Shown here piece after piece: positions 28,212-36,595 of a stretch of DNA of 64,000 nucleotides; the first letter of the stretch is position 1; every line of letters starts with the position of its first letter. The notes beneath the pieces were generated by a model. It saw only the letters and a program-made list of their open reading frames with translations. It had not been told where the DNA came from and ran no database searches. The stretch lies in assembly GCA_019429105.1 (NCBI GenBank), contig JAHYJE010000004.1, positions 32,956 through 96,955 of the forward strand, in the 5' to 3' direction. The position numbers were made by a program, and so were the translations under genes. The stretch is from Syntrophobacterales bacterium (GTDB lineage Bacteria > Desulfobacterota > Syntrophia > Syntrophales > UBA5619).

Positions 28212-28501
28212 TCAGCAGCTTTGGAGCGTCTTGTAATAGAGGGAGACTATCTCCCCGGGCGTGGCTATGCGCGGGTTGTTGCCGGGGCTGCCGCTGGCGA
28301 TGACGTCCTTTGCCATATCTATCGGGCTGCCCCCAGAGAGTCTGTTACCGGCTTTACCGCGCCTGTCTGCAGCAGGATTTCGTCGGTGACGAGCAGCGCC
28401 TTTTTCGCCCCCAGACGGGCAGCCTCGGGCCCGGCCTGTGCGGCGGCGCCATTGCCGAAATGGACTGTGGACGGCATTTGAAAGATTCTGGAATCACTCA
28501 T
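28212..28501 (-). pseudogene. iron-containing alcohol dehydrogenase, internally deleted
   Basis: The first 55 codons (MSDSRIFQMPSTVHFGNGAA through LGAKKALLVTDEILLQTG and AVKPVTDSLGA) are a normal Fe-ADH N-terminus. They stop at TAG, and in another frame directly after the junction the end of the same family appears: DMAKDVIASGSPGNNPRIAT then PGEIVSLYYKTLQSC and TGA. About 290 central residues, including the metal ligands, are gone, so there is no activity. Sits between the SDR and the TRAP receptor in a probable sigma-54 operon, suggesting the operon once handled an alcohol or hydroxy acid. Confidence 0.8.
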
Positions 28502-28656
28502 GTCACACCTCCGAATGATCGTGATGACCAATTTCTTGAAAGAGGGGTCTTGTTGGCTGCTGGAGTTTTGAAAACCGTTCGCACTTGGCTGCGAACGGCT
28601 CTTGTGCAAAAAATTTCCCCGGAAAACGCAACCCCAAAATTACAGCATATCGCCGT

Positions 28657-29502
28657 TCAGTAGGTCAGCACCATCCCGCCGTCAAAGAGCAGATCGCCGC
28701 CGTTGAGATAAGACGCAAAGCGGGAAAAGCCAAGAATGAAAAGGTTCCCGACCTCCGCGGGCGACATCATCTCTTTTACTCGCGATTTTCCCATCATGAC
28801 ATCACGCACTACCTCCTCAGCGGTGATGTGCCTTTGTTCGGCCTGCGCCTGGATCTGGTTCAGGGCGAGTTGCGTCTTTACATAACCGGTGCTGACCGTG
28901 AAGGCGCGGATTTTGCCCTCGCCCTCCGCGGCGATGGATTGCGCCAGCGCCCGCAGTCCGAATTTCGTGATGTTGTAAACCGGTTTATTAAGAGTGCAGA
29001 TGTGGCCATGCACGGAACTCATGTTGCCGATGACGCCCTTTCCGCCCGGATTGTTGTGGAAATAAGGAGTGACCAGCTTGGAGAGATAGAAAGGGGCACG
29101 CAGCATGATCGCCAGCATCAGATCGTATTTGGCCATCGGGAAATTTTCGATGGAGTCGATATGCTGGATGCCGGCGATATTGGCGAGGTACCGGATATTG
29201 CCGAGCTTTGCCGCTTCCTGGACGGCTCGGTCCATATCGCCGTCACTGGTCAGATCCGTCCTGATGAAGATCATCTGGCCGCCGAGCTGGCGGGCGAGCG
29301 ACTGGGTCTTCTGTCCGGCCGCCTCATCGACATCGAGGCCGACGGTGATAAGGTTGTTCACCGAGGCGGCGACGGCCGTCGCCCTGCCGATCCCGCTGCC
29401 GGCACCGGTTACGATGCAGACGTTCTGCAGACTGAAGTTGCCGTCGTCAATTTTTAGAACATCTTCCTTCCGTATTTCCGGTTCGGTAATGTAAGCATCC
29501 AT
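28657..29502 (-). CDS. short-chain dehydrogenase/reductase
   Basis: NAD(P)-dependent oxidoreductase of 281 residues, cytosolic. A short N-terminal extension (MDAYITEPEIRKEDVLKIDD) precedes the Rossmann fold. Cofactor loop TGAGSGIGRA at about residues 33-42, then D at GLDVDEA (favouring NAD), NIAG, catalytic Ser in NMSSVHG, and YNITK (Tyr and Lys of the YxxxK pair). ATG 29502 has TTAGGAG upstream. First gene behind the sigma-54 promoter at 29628-29644 and divergent from the activator, so likely oxidises the compound brought in by the TRAP system (inference). Confidence 0.9.
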   Translation of the reverse strand: MDAYITEPEIRKEDVLKIDDGNFSLQNVCIVTGAGSGIGRATAVAASVNNLITVGLDVDEAAGQKTQSLARQLGGQMIFIRTDLTSDGDMDRAVQEAAKLGNIRYLANIAGIQHIDSIENFPMAKYDLMLAIMLRAPFYLSKLVTPYFHNNPGGKGVIGNMSSVHGHICTLNKPVYNITKFGLRALAQSIAAEGEGKIRAFTVSTGYVKTQLALNQIQAQAEQRHITAEEVVRDVMMGKSRVKEMMSPAEVGNLFILGFSRFASYLNGGDLLFDGGMVLTY

Positions 29503-29627
29503 GACATGATCTCCTAATGATCTTAGAAATATATATAAGCCGACACTTTTGGGGGTCGTCTTCCTGGTGGAACTGCTTTTTTAAAGTCCTTAGAATAATC
29601 GGCAGCAGATTGTTGCCGTCTATAGAA

Positions 29628-29644
29628 AAGCAAGATGCATGCCA
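29628..29644 (-). promoter_or_regulatory. sigma-54 (-24/-12) promoter of the SDR-TRAP operon
   Basis: On the minus strand TGGCAT, 5 bases, TTGCT: the GG and GC doublets are spaced ten bases apart as required and only one of the strongly conserved positions departs from TGGCAC-N5-TTGCA/T. Transcription would start near 29616, about 115 bases before the SDR start. Confidence 0.7.
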
Positions 29645-29737
29645 GCGGTGCGAAGCGGCGCCTTCATAATATATGCTTATTATCTTGGTAAGTTACAAAT
29701 AAACAAAAGTTTCATTTTTTTGCTTGTTTCCATTTGG

Positions 29738-29776
29738 CTACATGGTGTAGTATCAATACCGTAGTTGATTGGCTAC
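29738..29776. promoter_or_regulatory. candidate enhancer sites for the sigma-54 activator
   Basis: Two adjacent dyads share the half-site CTAC/GTAG: CTACA-TGG-TGTAG (29738-29750, perfect) and GTAG-TTGATTGG-CTAC (29761-29776). They lie about 95-135 bases upstream of the sigma-54 promoter, the normal place for an enhancer, and just before the activator gene. Confidence 0.5.
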
Positions 29777-29840
29777 AGCTTCCCGCAGACTTAACAACAA
29801 AAGCGTCTCTGCAATTTTGGAAAAATGAAAGGTTCTTGCC

Positions 29841-31337
29841 ATGAAAGCGAAGCTTAATGTCCACAAAGCGGAGCTTGATGTCCACAAAGCAAAGCTTAAT
29901 GTTCACAAAGCGCAGCTTGATGTCCACAAAGCGGAGCTTGATGATTCCAGCAAAGCTGTCTCGTCAAGGCAAAACGGCCGCACCCCGCTGGAGCAAATCA
30001 GGTTTCTGGAGCTGATAATGGACAATATTCACAACGGCGTCGTTGTTACGGATGCCGAGGGCTACATTATCTACTTCAATAGTCCCTACGGCAGGTTTCT
30101 GGGCGTTGATCCGGCCGCCCAGATCGGCCGACACATAACCGAGGTTATCGAGAATACCCGGATGCATATCGTGGCCAAAACGGGGATAGCGGAGATAAAC
30201 GAGCCCCATTCTATCAATGGACAAACAATGGTGGTTCAGCGCATCCCGATCAAACAGGATGGCAAGGTTGTCGCGACCTTTGGGCAGGTCATGTTCAAAC
30301 ATGCAAGCGATGTCGGCAAACTCGCCAGAGAACTGGATTTCCTCCAGTCAAAATTGAAACTTTATGAAGAAGAATTGCTCAGTCTGAGGGCGGAGCGCTA
30401 CACCTTTGACAGCATTCTCGGCACTAACCCGGTTATCGCCGGGCTGAAAAAAGAGGCGCTGCGGGCGGCAGAGACAAGTTTCCCGGTCCTGATCAGCGGG
30501 GAGTCGGGTACCGGGAAAGAGATGTTCTCGCAGGCGATTCACAATGCAAGTCCCCGCAGACTTCATCCGTTTATTCGAATAAATTGCGCCTCGATCCCCC
30601 GGGAATTGTTCGAGTCTGAACTCTTCGGATACGAAAAAGGGGCCTTCACCGGCGCCAGCGCCTCGGGGAAGCACGGCAAGTTCGAGTTGGCTGGCAAAGG
30701 AACAGTTTTTCTTGACGAAATCGGCGATCTGCCCCTGGAAATGCAGCCGAAAATCCTGCGGGTGCTGGAGGAAAAGGAATTGGAGCGCATTGGCGGGACA
30801 ACTCCGATAAAACTTGATTTTCGTCTCATCGCTGCCAGCAACCAGCCTCTGGAGGAAATGGTAGCCGCCGGGAGATTTCGCAAAGACCTCTATTACCGTC
30901 TGAACGTCATTCGTCTGAATATCCCGCCGCTCCGGGAACGCAGGGAAGACATTATCGCAATCGCCGAAGACGTTCTCGAACGGATGGCCGAAGAGCTTCC
31001 CTTCCGGGAGACAAAGATCCATCCGGATGCGGCGGCGATATTCCTCGAATATGACTGGCCCGGCAATGTCCGGGAGCTGATTAACGTTCTGAGTCACGTG
31101 AGCTGCCAACTGGAGCGGGACATCATCATGCCTTACGATCTTCCCCTGTCCATGCGCGGGGGAAGGAGTGTCGCCAGAGCCGCCGCCTCTTCCCTCGATA
31201 CCGCCATCGGCACTGCCGGAAAGGACGCTGTAATCCGGGCCTTGAAGGCAGCGGGGGGCAACAAGACCGCTGCTGCCGCTGTGCTGGGCATCCACCGGAC
31301 GCAGCTCTACAAAAAAATGAAAAAGTACGGACTATGA
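29841..31337 (+). CDS. PAS-containing sigma-54-dependent transcriptional activator with N-terminal 7-residue repeats
   Basis: Bacterial enhancer-binding protein, 498 residues, that remodels sigma-54 RNA polymerase using ATP. Residues 2-36 are five repeats of the type K-A-E-L-N-V-H. A PAS domain follows (about 55-155: ELIMDNIHNGVVVTDAEGYI). The AAA+ domain has Walker A GESGTGKE (about 219), the sigma-54 loop GAFTGA, Walker B GTVFLDEIGDL and YDWPGNVREL. The C-terminus is a Fis-type helix-turn-helix (GGNKTAAAAVLGIHRTQLYKKM). No receiver domain, so it probably senses a small molecule through PAS. It faces the SDR-TRAP operon, which carries a sigma-54 promoter. Confidence 0.93.
   Translation: MKAKLNVHKAELDVHKAKLNVHKAQLDVHKAELDDSSKAVSSRQNGRTPLEQIRFLELIMDNIHNGVVVTDAEGYIIYFNSPYGRFLGVDPAAQIGRHITEVIENTRMHIVAKTGIAEINEPHSINGQTMVVQRIPIKQDGKVVATFGQVMFKHASDVGKLARELDFLQSKLKLYEEELLSLRAERYTFDSILGTNPVIAGLKKEALRAAETSFPVLISGESGTGKEMFSQAIHNASPRRLHPFIRINCASIPRELFESELFGYEKGAFTGASASGKHGKFELAGKGTVFLDEIGDLPLEMQPKILRVLEEKELERIGGTTPIKLDFRLIAASNQPLEEMVAAGRFRKDLYYRLNVIRLNIPPLRERREDIIAIAEDVLERMAEELPFRETKIHPDAAAIFLEYDWPGNVRELINVLSHVSCQLERDIIMPYDLPLSMRGGRSVARAAASSLDTAIGTAGKDAVIRALKAAGGNKTAAAAVLGIHRTQLYKKMKKYGL
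29844..29948 (+). repeat. five tandem 21-base modules inside the activator gene
   Basis: Exact 21-base periodicity directly after the ATG: units begin at 29844, 29865, 29886, 29907 and 29928, each starting AAAGC and containing AGCTT(A/G)ATG. The translated heptads are KAKLNVH, KAELDVH, KAKLNVH, KAQLDVH and KAELDDS. The units are related to the modules in the MITE copies, in uvrC (35556-35576) and at 60495-60515. Confidence 0.92.
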
Positions 31338-31528
31338 GCAAACCGTACTCTACGCTGAGGCAGAAAATGAAACCGGCGGCACAAGTAAAAGCGGCTGAGA
31401 AGACAAAGGCCCTACTTAATGCAATGCCTTTGCAGGAATTGCGACATGCCCGGCATTTAAGCCAGGAACAACTGGCACAGACATTATCTGTCAAGCAAGC
31501 TGCTGTATCAAAGATGGTATTCATATAG
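31334..31528 (+). pseudogene. truncated XRE/HigA-type antitoxin
   Basis: 64 residues beginning MSKPYSTLRQKMKPAAQVKA and ending LSQEQLAQTLSVKQAAVSK followed by MVFI-stop. The first 60 residues match chromosomal HigA-like helix-turn-helix antitoxins, whose recognition helix and about 35 further residues should follow VSK. Here the frame ends at once, so DNA binding is probably lost. Its ATG overlaps the activator's TGA (ATGA). No toxin gene is adjacent. TGGTATTCAT occurs at the break (31515) and again at 31579, which hints at a deletion scar. Confidence 0.6.
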
Positions 31529-31661
31529 ATGCCGACTCATTTCCCTGAATATTTTTCGATATGCCTTACGTTTCATAGTGGTATTCATCCGGGAATAGTG
31601 ATAGTTAAAATGCGCCATATTTAACCATCAGTAGAAATTGCGGGTATATAACCATGCGTGA

Positions 31662-32687
31662 TTGCACTTTGTGATGATTATCGAGACCCCATTGCTTATA
31701 GGAGAGCGAGGTTTTTCACGGGGACATGCCTGGAAGCTGCCGGCCAAGGAAATTGCCGCACGCAACTATAACCTGGACTGCAAAAATCCCCACGAGGTGG
31801 TCGTGAATCACCGCTATCCGGAAGTGCTGATGCAGGAGTATCTGGAGATCGCCAGGCAACTTGCAGCCGCGCAAACCGCCTTGAAACAGGAACTGATGCA
31901 GGTCGCAAAGTACGCCGACACGACGCGCGTCAATCTGATCGAAAATCGGGATTTCGGCAAATGTTCTCTCGTCAAGGCCTTGAAAGGCATTCTGGATCGC
32001 ATGGCGGTGGAAAACACCATCTTCACGAAGATCGGGTATCCCCTGCGAAAAGAACAAGAGATGATCGATTCGACGGCCATGCGCGAGGCGGTGGTGAATG
32101 CCGTTGTCCATAACGATTACTCCTACGGCGGTGCACCCAAGTTTGAATTCTTTTCGGACAGGCTGGAAATAACCTCTATGGGTGGTCTGCCCTATGGCGT
32201 GGATTCGGAAGATTTTTTCAGCGGGTTTTCCGTGCCACGAAACAAAGAGATCATGCGGGTTTCCCGAGATCTGGAGATTGTCGAGCAGTTGGGTTCGGGT
32301 ATCCCTCGTATCCTGAAAACTTATGGAAGAGAGGCCTTTGAGATTCGCAAGAGCCTCCTGCGGGTGGTCTTCCATTACACAATACCCGTTTCCAGGGTGA
32401 AAAACACAAGTCAACAAGCTGTTATACCTGAGAAGGCGTCGGGGAAAACGTTGGTAGATGGGTTGGTAGCAAGGTTGGCAGATGGGTTGGCGGAAAGCCA
32501 GCGCCTGATGCTTGAACTCATTGCCGAGAATCCGCGTATTTCCAAAAGGGCGATGGCGGAAAAAATCGGCATCAGCACCACAGCCATCGATAAAAATATA
32601 GCGGCATTGAAAACGAAAGGCCTGCTCACGCGCATCGGCTCTAACAAAAGCGGTCACTGGAAGGTGGTGGCTGATCGCCATGAATAA
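31662..32687 (+). pseudogene. chimeric ORF: type I methylase C-terminus joined to AlbA-associated ATPase C-terminal half
   Basis: Residues 20-80 (HAWKLPAKEIAARNYNLDCK, then NPHEVVVNHRYPEVLMQEYL and EIARQLAAAQ) are the C-terminal tail of HsdM, the type I restriction methylase. From about residue 85 (RVNLIENRDFGKCSLVKALK) the protein is the HATPase_c_4 half of AlbA_2-type regulators (TAMREAVVNAVVHNDYS, LEITSMGGLPYG, LEIVEQLGSGIPRILKTYG) and ends in a winged helix (ISKRAMAEKIGISTTAIDKNIAALKTKGLL). The HsdM catalytic domain and the AlbA domain are both missing. The only start is a TTG without a ribosome site. Product of deletion fusion in an hsdM-albA-hsdS locus; a functional fusion is possible but unlikely. 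Confidence 0.7.
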
Positions 32688-32898
32688 GCCTTCCTCTGCC
32701 ATGCAATTACTGGAAAAGCACTTTGATACCGCCTTTGCCGCGCCCGAGGGCATCAAAAAACTGCGCGAACTGATCCTATCCTCCGGGAAAGCGACTTTTC
32801 CACAAGTTGTGCGATTTGTTTTTCTATTGAGCCAATTGCAAAACCATTGGTCATTCCCGAATGTCTCTATCGGGAATATGGTTTTTTCAAGCAGTTAG
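32680..32898 (+). pseudogene. type I restriction specificity subunit (HsdS), N-terminal stub
   Basis: MNKPSSAMQLLEKHFDTAFA followed by APEGIKKLRELILS is the standard N-terminus of a group of HsdS proteins, which then continues with about 400 residues of target-recognition domains. Here the similarity stops after about 34 residues and the frame runs into MITE copy B at 32829. The start overlaps the end of the preceding ORF, as in intact loci. No hsdR is in the window. Confidence 0.65.
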
Positions 32899-32961
32899 AA
32901 CCAGATTCCCGCTCAGAATCGTTGCGGGAATGACAAGAATGGGGAGTTTTGCAATTGCCTC
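32829..32961. mobile_element. MITE-like element, copy B (133 bp, lacks both 21-base modules)
   Basis: Ends GAGCCAATTGCAAAAC and GTTTTGCAATTGCCTC, flanked by TATT (32825-32828 and 32962-32965). It aligns end to end with copies A and C except for two clean gaps of 21 bases where they carry the module, so this is the empty-site version. It sits in the debris of hsdS. Confidence 0.88.
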
Positions 32962-33196
32962 TATTGATTCGTCTAAACGAGGCACTAAAACTTGTCCGGC
33001 ATCACGAGGGGCGAGGTGGCCATTTGTTGAGCCTGTGATCCAGAGGAAGAATTGCAACTGCCCAACCTTATGGTACAGAGCAGCCGATCCGGCAAAACTT
33101 GACAATGTTTGAAATTTACCTGTTTGAAATTTACATTGACAAGGACGTTGCGAACGGGGCAATATGCCCGGACTTTTTGAGGGCGAGGAGAGGATA

Positions 33197-34426
33197 ATGG
33201 CGGAAATAGAGCAGAATGATAATATGGATACCGAAGACGTAGGCGGGGAGAAGAGTTTTGCCGAGCTTTTCAATGAAAGCGGCGCCATCCAGGGGCGTTT
33301 TGCCCCCGGGGAGCGCGTGGACGCGGTGGTGGTAAAAATTACCCCGGAATGGGTTTTTATCGACATCGGCGGGAAAAACGAGGGCTATCTGGACATCAAG
33401 GAATTCCTTGACGCCGACGGGAATGTCGCGATCAAGGAAGGGGCTACCGTCCGGGCCTACTTTCTCTACTCCAAAAATAACGAGAAGCTCTTTTCGACCA
33501 AGATAGGCAAGGGCGATGCGGGGCGGGCCTTTCTCGAAGACGCGGCGCAAAGCGGCATGCCCGTGGAGGGCTTGGTCGAAAAAGAGGTCAAGGGCGGCTT
33601 TGATGTCCGCATTGCCGGTGACGTCCGCGCCTTTTGTCCCTTTTCCCAGACTGGGCTTTTCCGCGTTGACACGCCTGCCGATCTTGTCGGCCAGCGTTTG
33701 AGTTTCCGAATCATCGAATATGCCGAAAACGGTCGGAACATCATTGTTTCCCGCCGGGCGCTGCTCGAAGAGGAGCGGGCAAAAAACAAGGACCTCCTGA
33801 AGGAGTCGCTCCGCGAGGGGGCGCTGGTCAACGGAACGGTGGTTTCGTTGCAGAAATACGGCGCCTTTGTCGATATCGGCGGCGTGCAGGCGCTGCTCCC
33901 CATCTCCGAGATTGCCTGGGGGCATGTTGACGACATAGCCGAAAAGCTGGTCGTTGGCCAGCAGATCGAGGCGTCGGTACTGAAGATGGATTGGGAAAAC
34001 GACAGGATTTCCCTCAGTCTCAAGTCGATCCTGCCCGATCCGTGGGAGCAGGCGGAGCGGGACTTCCCGATTGGGATGACCACGACCGGGACGGTGGCGC
34101 GACTTACCAAGTTCGGGGCATTCGTAACGCTTTCGCCCGGGGTGGACGGCCTCGTGCATATTTCCCGGATTGGGCGCGGCAAGCGGATATCCCATCCTTC
34201 CGAGGTATTGAAAGAAGGGCAGGCCCTGGAAGTCAGGGTAGAAAAAATTGATCGGGAAGCCAAGCGGATATCCCTTGTCCCGGCCGACGAGGTTGCCGAA
34301 AGCGCGGGAGACTACAAAAAGGAGGAACCGGATGATTTCCGAAAGTATCTGGTCAAGGACTCCGGGGCCTTAGGCTCACTTGGCGACCTGCTGCAGAAAA
34401 AACTGGGCGCAAAAAAGGGTGCCTGA
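33197..34426 (+). CDS. S1 RNA-binding domain protein (four S1 repeats)
   Basis: 409 residues made of four OB-fold S1 domains: GERVDAVVVKITPEWVFIDIG, GMPVEGLVEKEVKGGFDVRI, GALVNGTVVSLQKYGAFVDIGG and GMTTTGTVARLTKFGAFVTL. Ribosomal protein S1 usually has six, so this is a shorter S1-like protein, perhaps a translation or RNA-stability factor rather than the main S1. ATG 33197 has GAGGAG; the upstream ATG 33164 is less likely. TTGACA (33136) and CAATAT (33160), 18 apart, may be its promoter. Two TGTTTGAAATTTAC repeats lie just upstream (about 33106-33134). uvrC follows 16 bases after its stop. Confidence 0.88.
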   Translation: MAEIEQNDNMDTEDVGGEKSFAELFNESGAIQGRFAPGERVDAVVVKITPEWVFIDIGGKNEGYLDIKEFLDADGNVAIKEGATVRAYFLYSKNNEKLFSTKIGKGDAGRAFLEDAAQSGMPVEGLVEKEVKGGFDVRIAGDVRAFCPFSQTGLFRVDTPADLVGQRLSFRIIEYAENGRNIIVSRRALLEEERAKNKDLLKESLREGALVNGTVVSLQKYGAFVDIGGVQALLPISEIAWGHVDDIAEKLVVGQQIEASVLKMDWENDRISLSLKSILPDPWEQAERDFPIGMTTTGTVARLTKFGAFVTLSPGVDGLVHISRIGRGKRISHPSEVLKEGQALEVRVEKIDREAKRISLVPADEVAESAGDYKKEEPDDFRKYLVKDSGALGSLGDLLQKKLGAKKGA

Positions 34427-34442
34427 AAGTCGACGTGACGAT

Positions 34443-36428
34443 ATGCCGTCAGCTGCCGCTCTGGAGATAAAGGTAAAAAATGCCCCCCGTTCGCCGGGCG
34501 TCTATCTCATGAAGGATGAGAAGGGGGCGGTAATATATGTCGGGAAGGCCCGGGATCTGAGGATGCGGATCCGCGCCTACTTCTCGCAAACCGACGCGCG
34601 GGCGATGATCCCGTTTCTGGTATCCCGGATCAGGGATATCGAATTCATCCTCACCCAGACGGAAAAAGAGGCCCTCATCCTTGAGAATAATGTAATCAAG
34701 GAGCATCGCCCTCGCTACAACGTCAATCTTCGCGACGACAAATCGTATTACAATATCCGGATTTATCCCACCGAAGCGTTCCCCCGCTTTCAATTAGTGC
34801 GCCGCTCCAAAAAAGACGGCGCCCGTTATTTTGGCCCCTATCCCTCCGGCGGCGCCGCGCGGGAGACGATCCAATTTTTGCAGTCAATTCTGCCTCTCAG
34901 GAGCTGTCGGGACCGGGAGCTGAAGATGCGTCGGCGTCCCTGCCTCGAATACGAGATCGGCCGCTGCAGCGCCCCCTGTGTGGGCCTGATCGAGCGCGAG
35001 GAATACCATCGCCTGGTGAAAGACGGCATGGCTTTTCTTGAAGGCCGGGCGAAATCCCTCATGGGCGAGCTGCGCACCCGGATGAACGATCTGGCGGAGG
35101 GGCTGCATTTCGAGAAAGCGGCAGTTCTGCGGGATCGCATCGCGGCGCTCAATGAGACCCTCGAAAAACAGCGAATGGTCTCCATGGCGGGTCGCAACCG
35201 GGATGTATTTGGGCTCTGTCGGGAGGATAATCTGACGCAGGTTGTCCTGCTCTTTGTTCGCGAAGGACGGATGACCGGCAGAAAGACCTTCCCGGTTATA
35301 CGCCTGCGCGCCGAGACCGGCGAGATAGTTTCTTCATTGCTTACGCAGTACTACGACGGTGCGGTTGAAATCCCCGACGAGATAATGCTGCCTGTGGCGC
35401 TCGAAGACGGGGATGTGCTGTCCGAATGGCTCTCTGAAAAGAAGGGGAGAGGGGTGGCGGTTCTTTGCCCGCAGCGGGGAGAGGCGCTGGCCCTGCTCGG
35501 AATCGCCGCCAAGAATGCCGAAAGCGCTTTGAAAACAGCGCGGCTGGCCGACGATAAAGCGGAGCTTAATGTTCATAATTCCGAAGAGGCGCTGCGGCTC
35601 CTTGCCGAGAAATTAGCACTTTTAAAAATACCAAGGCATATTGAATGCTTCGACATTTCCAACATCAGCGGGCAATATGCCGTCGGTTCGCTGGTCGCCT
35701 TTGCCGACGGAGTGCCGGACAAGAAAAACTACCGTCGTTTCCGGATTCGCACCGTATCGGGCGCCGATGACTTCGCGATGATGTACGAAGTGCTCAGCCG
35801 CCGTTATCAAAAAAAGGAGCGGCTGCCCGAGCTGATAGTCGTGGATGGCGGAAAGGGACAGTTAGGCGTTGCCGTTGCGGTGTTGAAGGATCTGCAAATC
35901 GGGGGGGTGGAGCTGATCGGCCTGGCCAAGGAACGCGACGAAGCGCCTTCCGGCATCTTTCGGCACACAAACAGGACCGGGAAGTCCGCCGCAGATTTGC
36001 CCGTGGAAAGCGCGAAAGCGGGAGAGAGCAATAAGCAGGGACAAGGTCGCGTTTTTGCCGCCGCCCGCCGCAATGAATCTCCTGGAAAAAGCGAGGATCG
36101 CGTCTTTCTTCCGGGACGTAAGGACCCAATCTATCTCTCCCGCTGGCCGGCCGCCCTTTTTCTGCTCCAGCGGATTCGCGACGAGGCGCACCGCTTTGCC
36201 ATCACCTATCACAGAAAGCTCAGGCAGAAAGGCGAATTGCAATCGCTGCTGGATAAAATTCCCGGCATCGGCCCCGCACGCAAAAAGGCGCTGCTCGTCT
36301 ATTTTGGCGATCTCGGAAAAATCCGGCAGGCGTCGGTGGAAGACTTGCTGCGCGTCAAAGGCATCAGTGAAAATGTCGCCCGCCAGATCCTCGCCGTTCT
36401 CGACGGCGACCGGGAACCTGGTGGTTGA
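34443..36428 (+). CDS. uvrC: excinuclease ABC subunit C with two insertions
   Basis: Dual-incision nuclease of nucleotide excision repair. GIY-YIG domain at the N-terminus (PGVYLMKDEKGAVIYVGKARDL), then a UVR domain (GLHFEKAAVLRDRIAALNETL), the RNase H-like domain (ECFDISNISGQYAVGSLVAF, IVVDGGKGQL, FLPGRK...RIRDEAHRFAI) and the (HhH)2 tip (IPGIGPARKKALLVYFG). 661 residues, longer than the usual ~600-620. Residues 372-378 (KAELNVH) are one 21-base module in frame in the linker before the nuclease domain. About 45 residues (near 503-550, GIFRHTNRTGK to NESPGK) are inserted before the conserved FLPGRK. ATG 34443; no strong ribosome site. Confidence 0.95.
   Translation: MPSAAALEIKVKNAPRSPGVYLMKDEKGAVIYVGKARDLRMRIRAYFSQTDARAMIPFLVSRIRDIEFILTQTEKEALILENNVIKEHRPRYNVNLRDDKSYYNIRIYPTEAFPRFQLVRRSKKDGARYFGPYPSGGAARETIQFLQSILPLRSCRDRELKMRRRPCLEYEIGRCSAPCVGLIEREEYHRLVKDGMAFLEGRAKSLMGELRTRMNDLAEGLHFEKAAVLRDRIAALNETLEKQRMVSMAGRNRDVFGLCREDNLTQVVLLFVREGRMTGRKTFPVIRLRAETGEIVSSLLTQYYDGAVEIPDEIMLPVALEDGDVLSEWLSEKKGRGVAVLCPQRGEALALLGIAAKNAESALKTARLADDKAELNVHNSEEALRLLAEKLALLKIPRHIECFDISNISGQYAVGSLVAFADGVPDKKNYRRFRIRTVSGADDFAMMYEVLSRRYQKKERLPELIVVDGGKGQLGVAVAVLKDLQIGGVELIGLAKERDEAPSGIFRHTNRTGKSAADLPVESAKAGESNKQGQGRVFAAARRNESPGKSEDRVFLPGRKDPIYLSRWPAALFLLQRIRDEAHRFAITYHRKLRQKGELQSLLDKIPGIGPARKKALLVYFGDLGKIRQASVEDLLRVKGISENVARQILAVLDGDREPGG
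35556..35576 (+). repeat. 21-base module inserted in frame in uvrC
   Basis: One unit AAAGCGGAGCTTAATG plus TTCAT, encoding K-A-E-L-N-V-H, identical in its GGAGCTTAATGTTCA part to the consensus of the other modules. It lies in a variable linker of UvrC. Confidence 0.85.
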
Positions 36429-36595
36429 CTTCTTTTTTGTTGTAATGTTTCTAATAATTTGTAATATGCCTTGCGGTCAGTAAATTATTCAAAGAAGAAA
36501 AAAAATATTTCAGCGCCGGTTCTGTGCACGGCCATTGTCAGCGGTGCAGATCTGATGATTGATGCGGATATTTTGTTGAGGAGATATCTATAGCT

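Larger units (their letters stand above)
29503..29840. other. divergent control region between SDR operon and sigma-54 activator
   Basis: 338 bases without a gene. It contains a sigma-54 promoter for the leftward operon and two inverted repeats that could be activator sites, listed separately. Nothing else is recognised. Confidence 0.6.

Noticed and set aside
29844..29948. Possible CRISPR array
   Set aside because: The 21-base units are directly adjacent with no spacers, and are translated.
32962..33160. Short open frames between MITE copy B and the S1-domain gene
   Set aside because: No ribosome sites or recognisable similarity; apart from the TGTTTGAAATTTAC direct repeat and a weak promoter I see nothing there.
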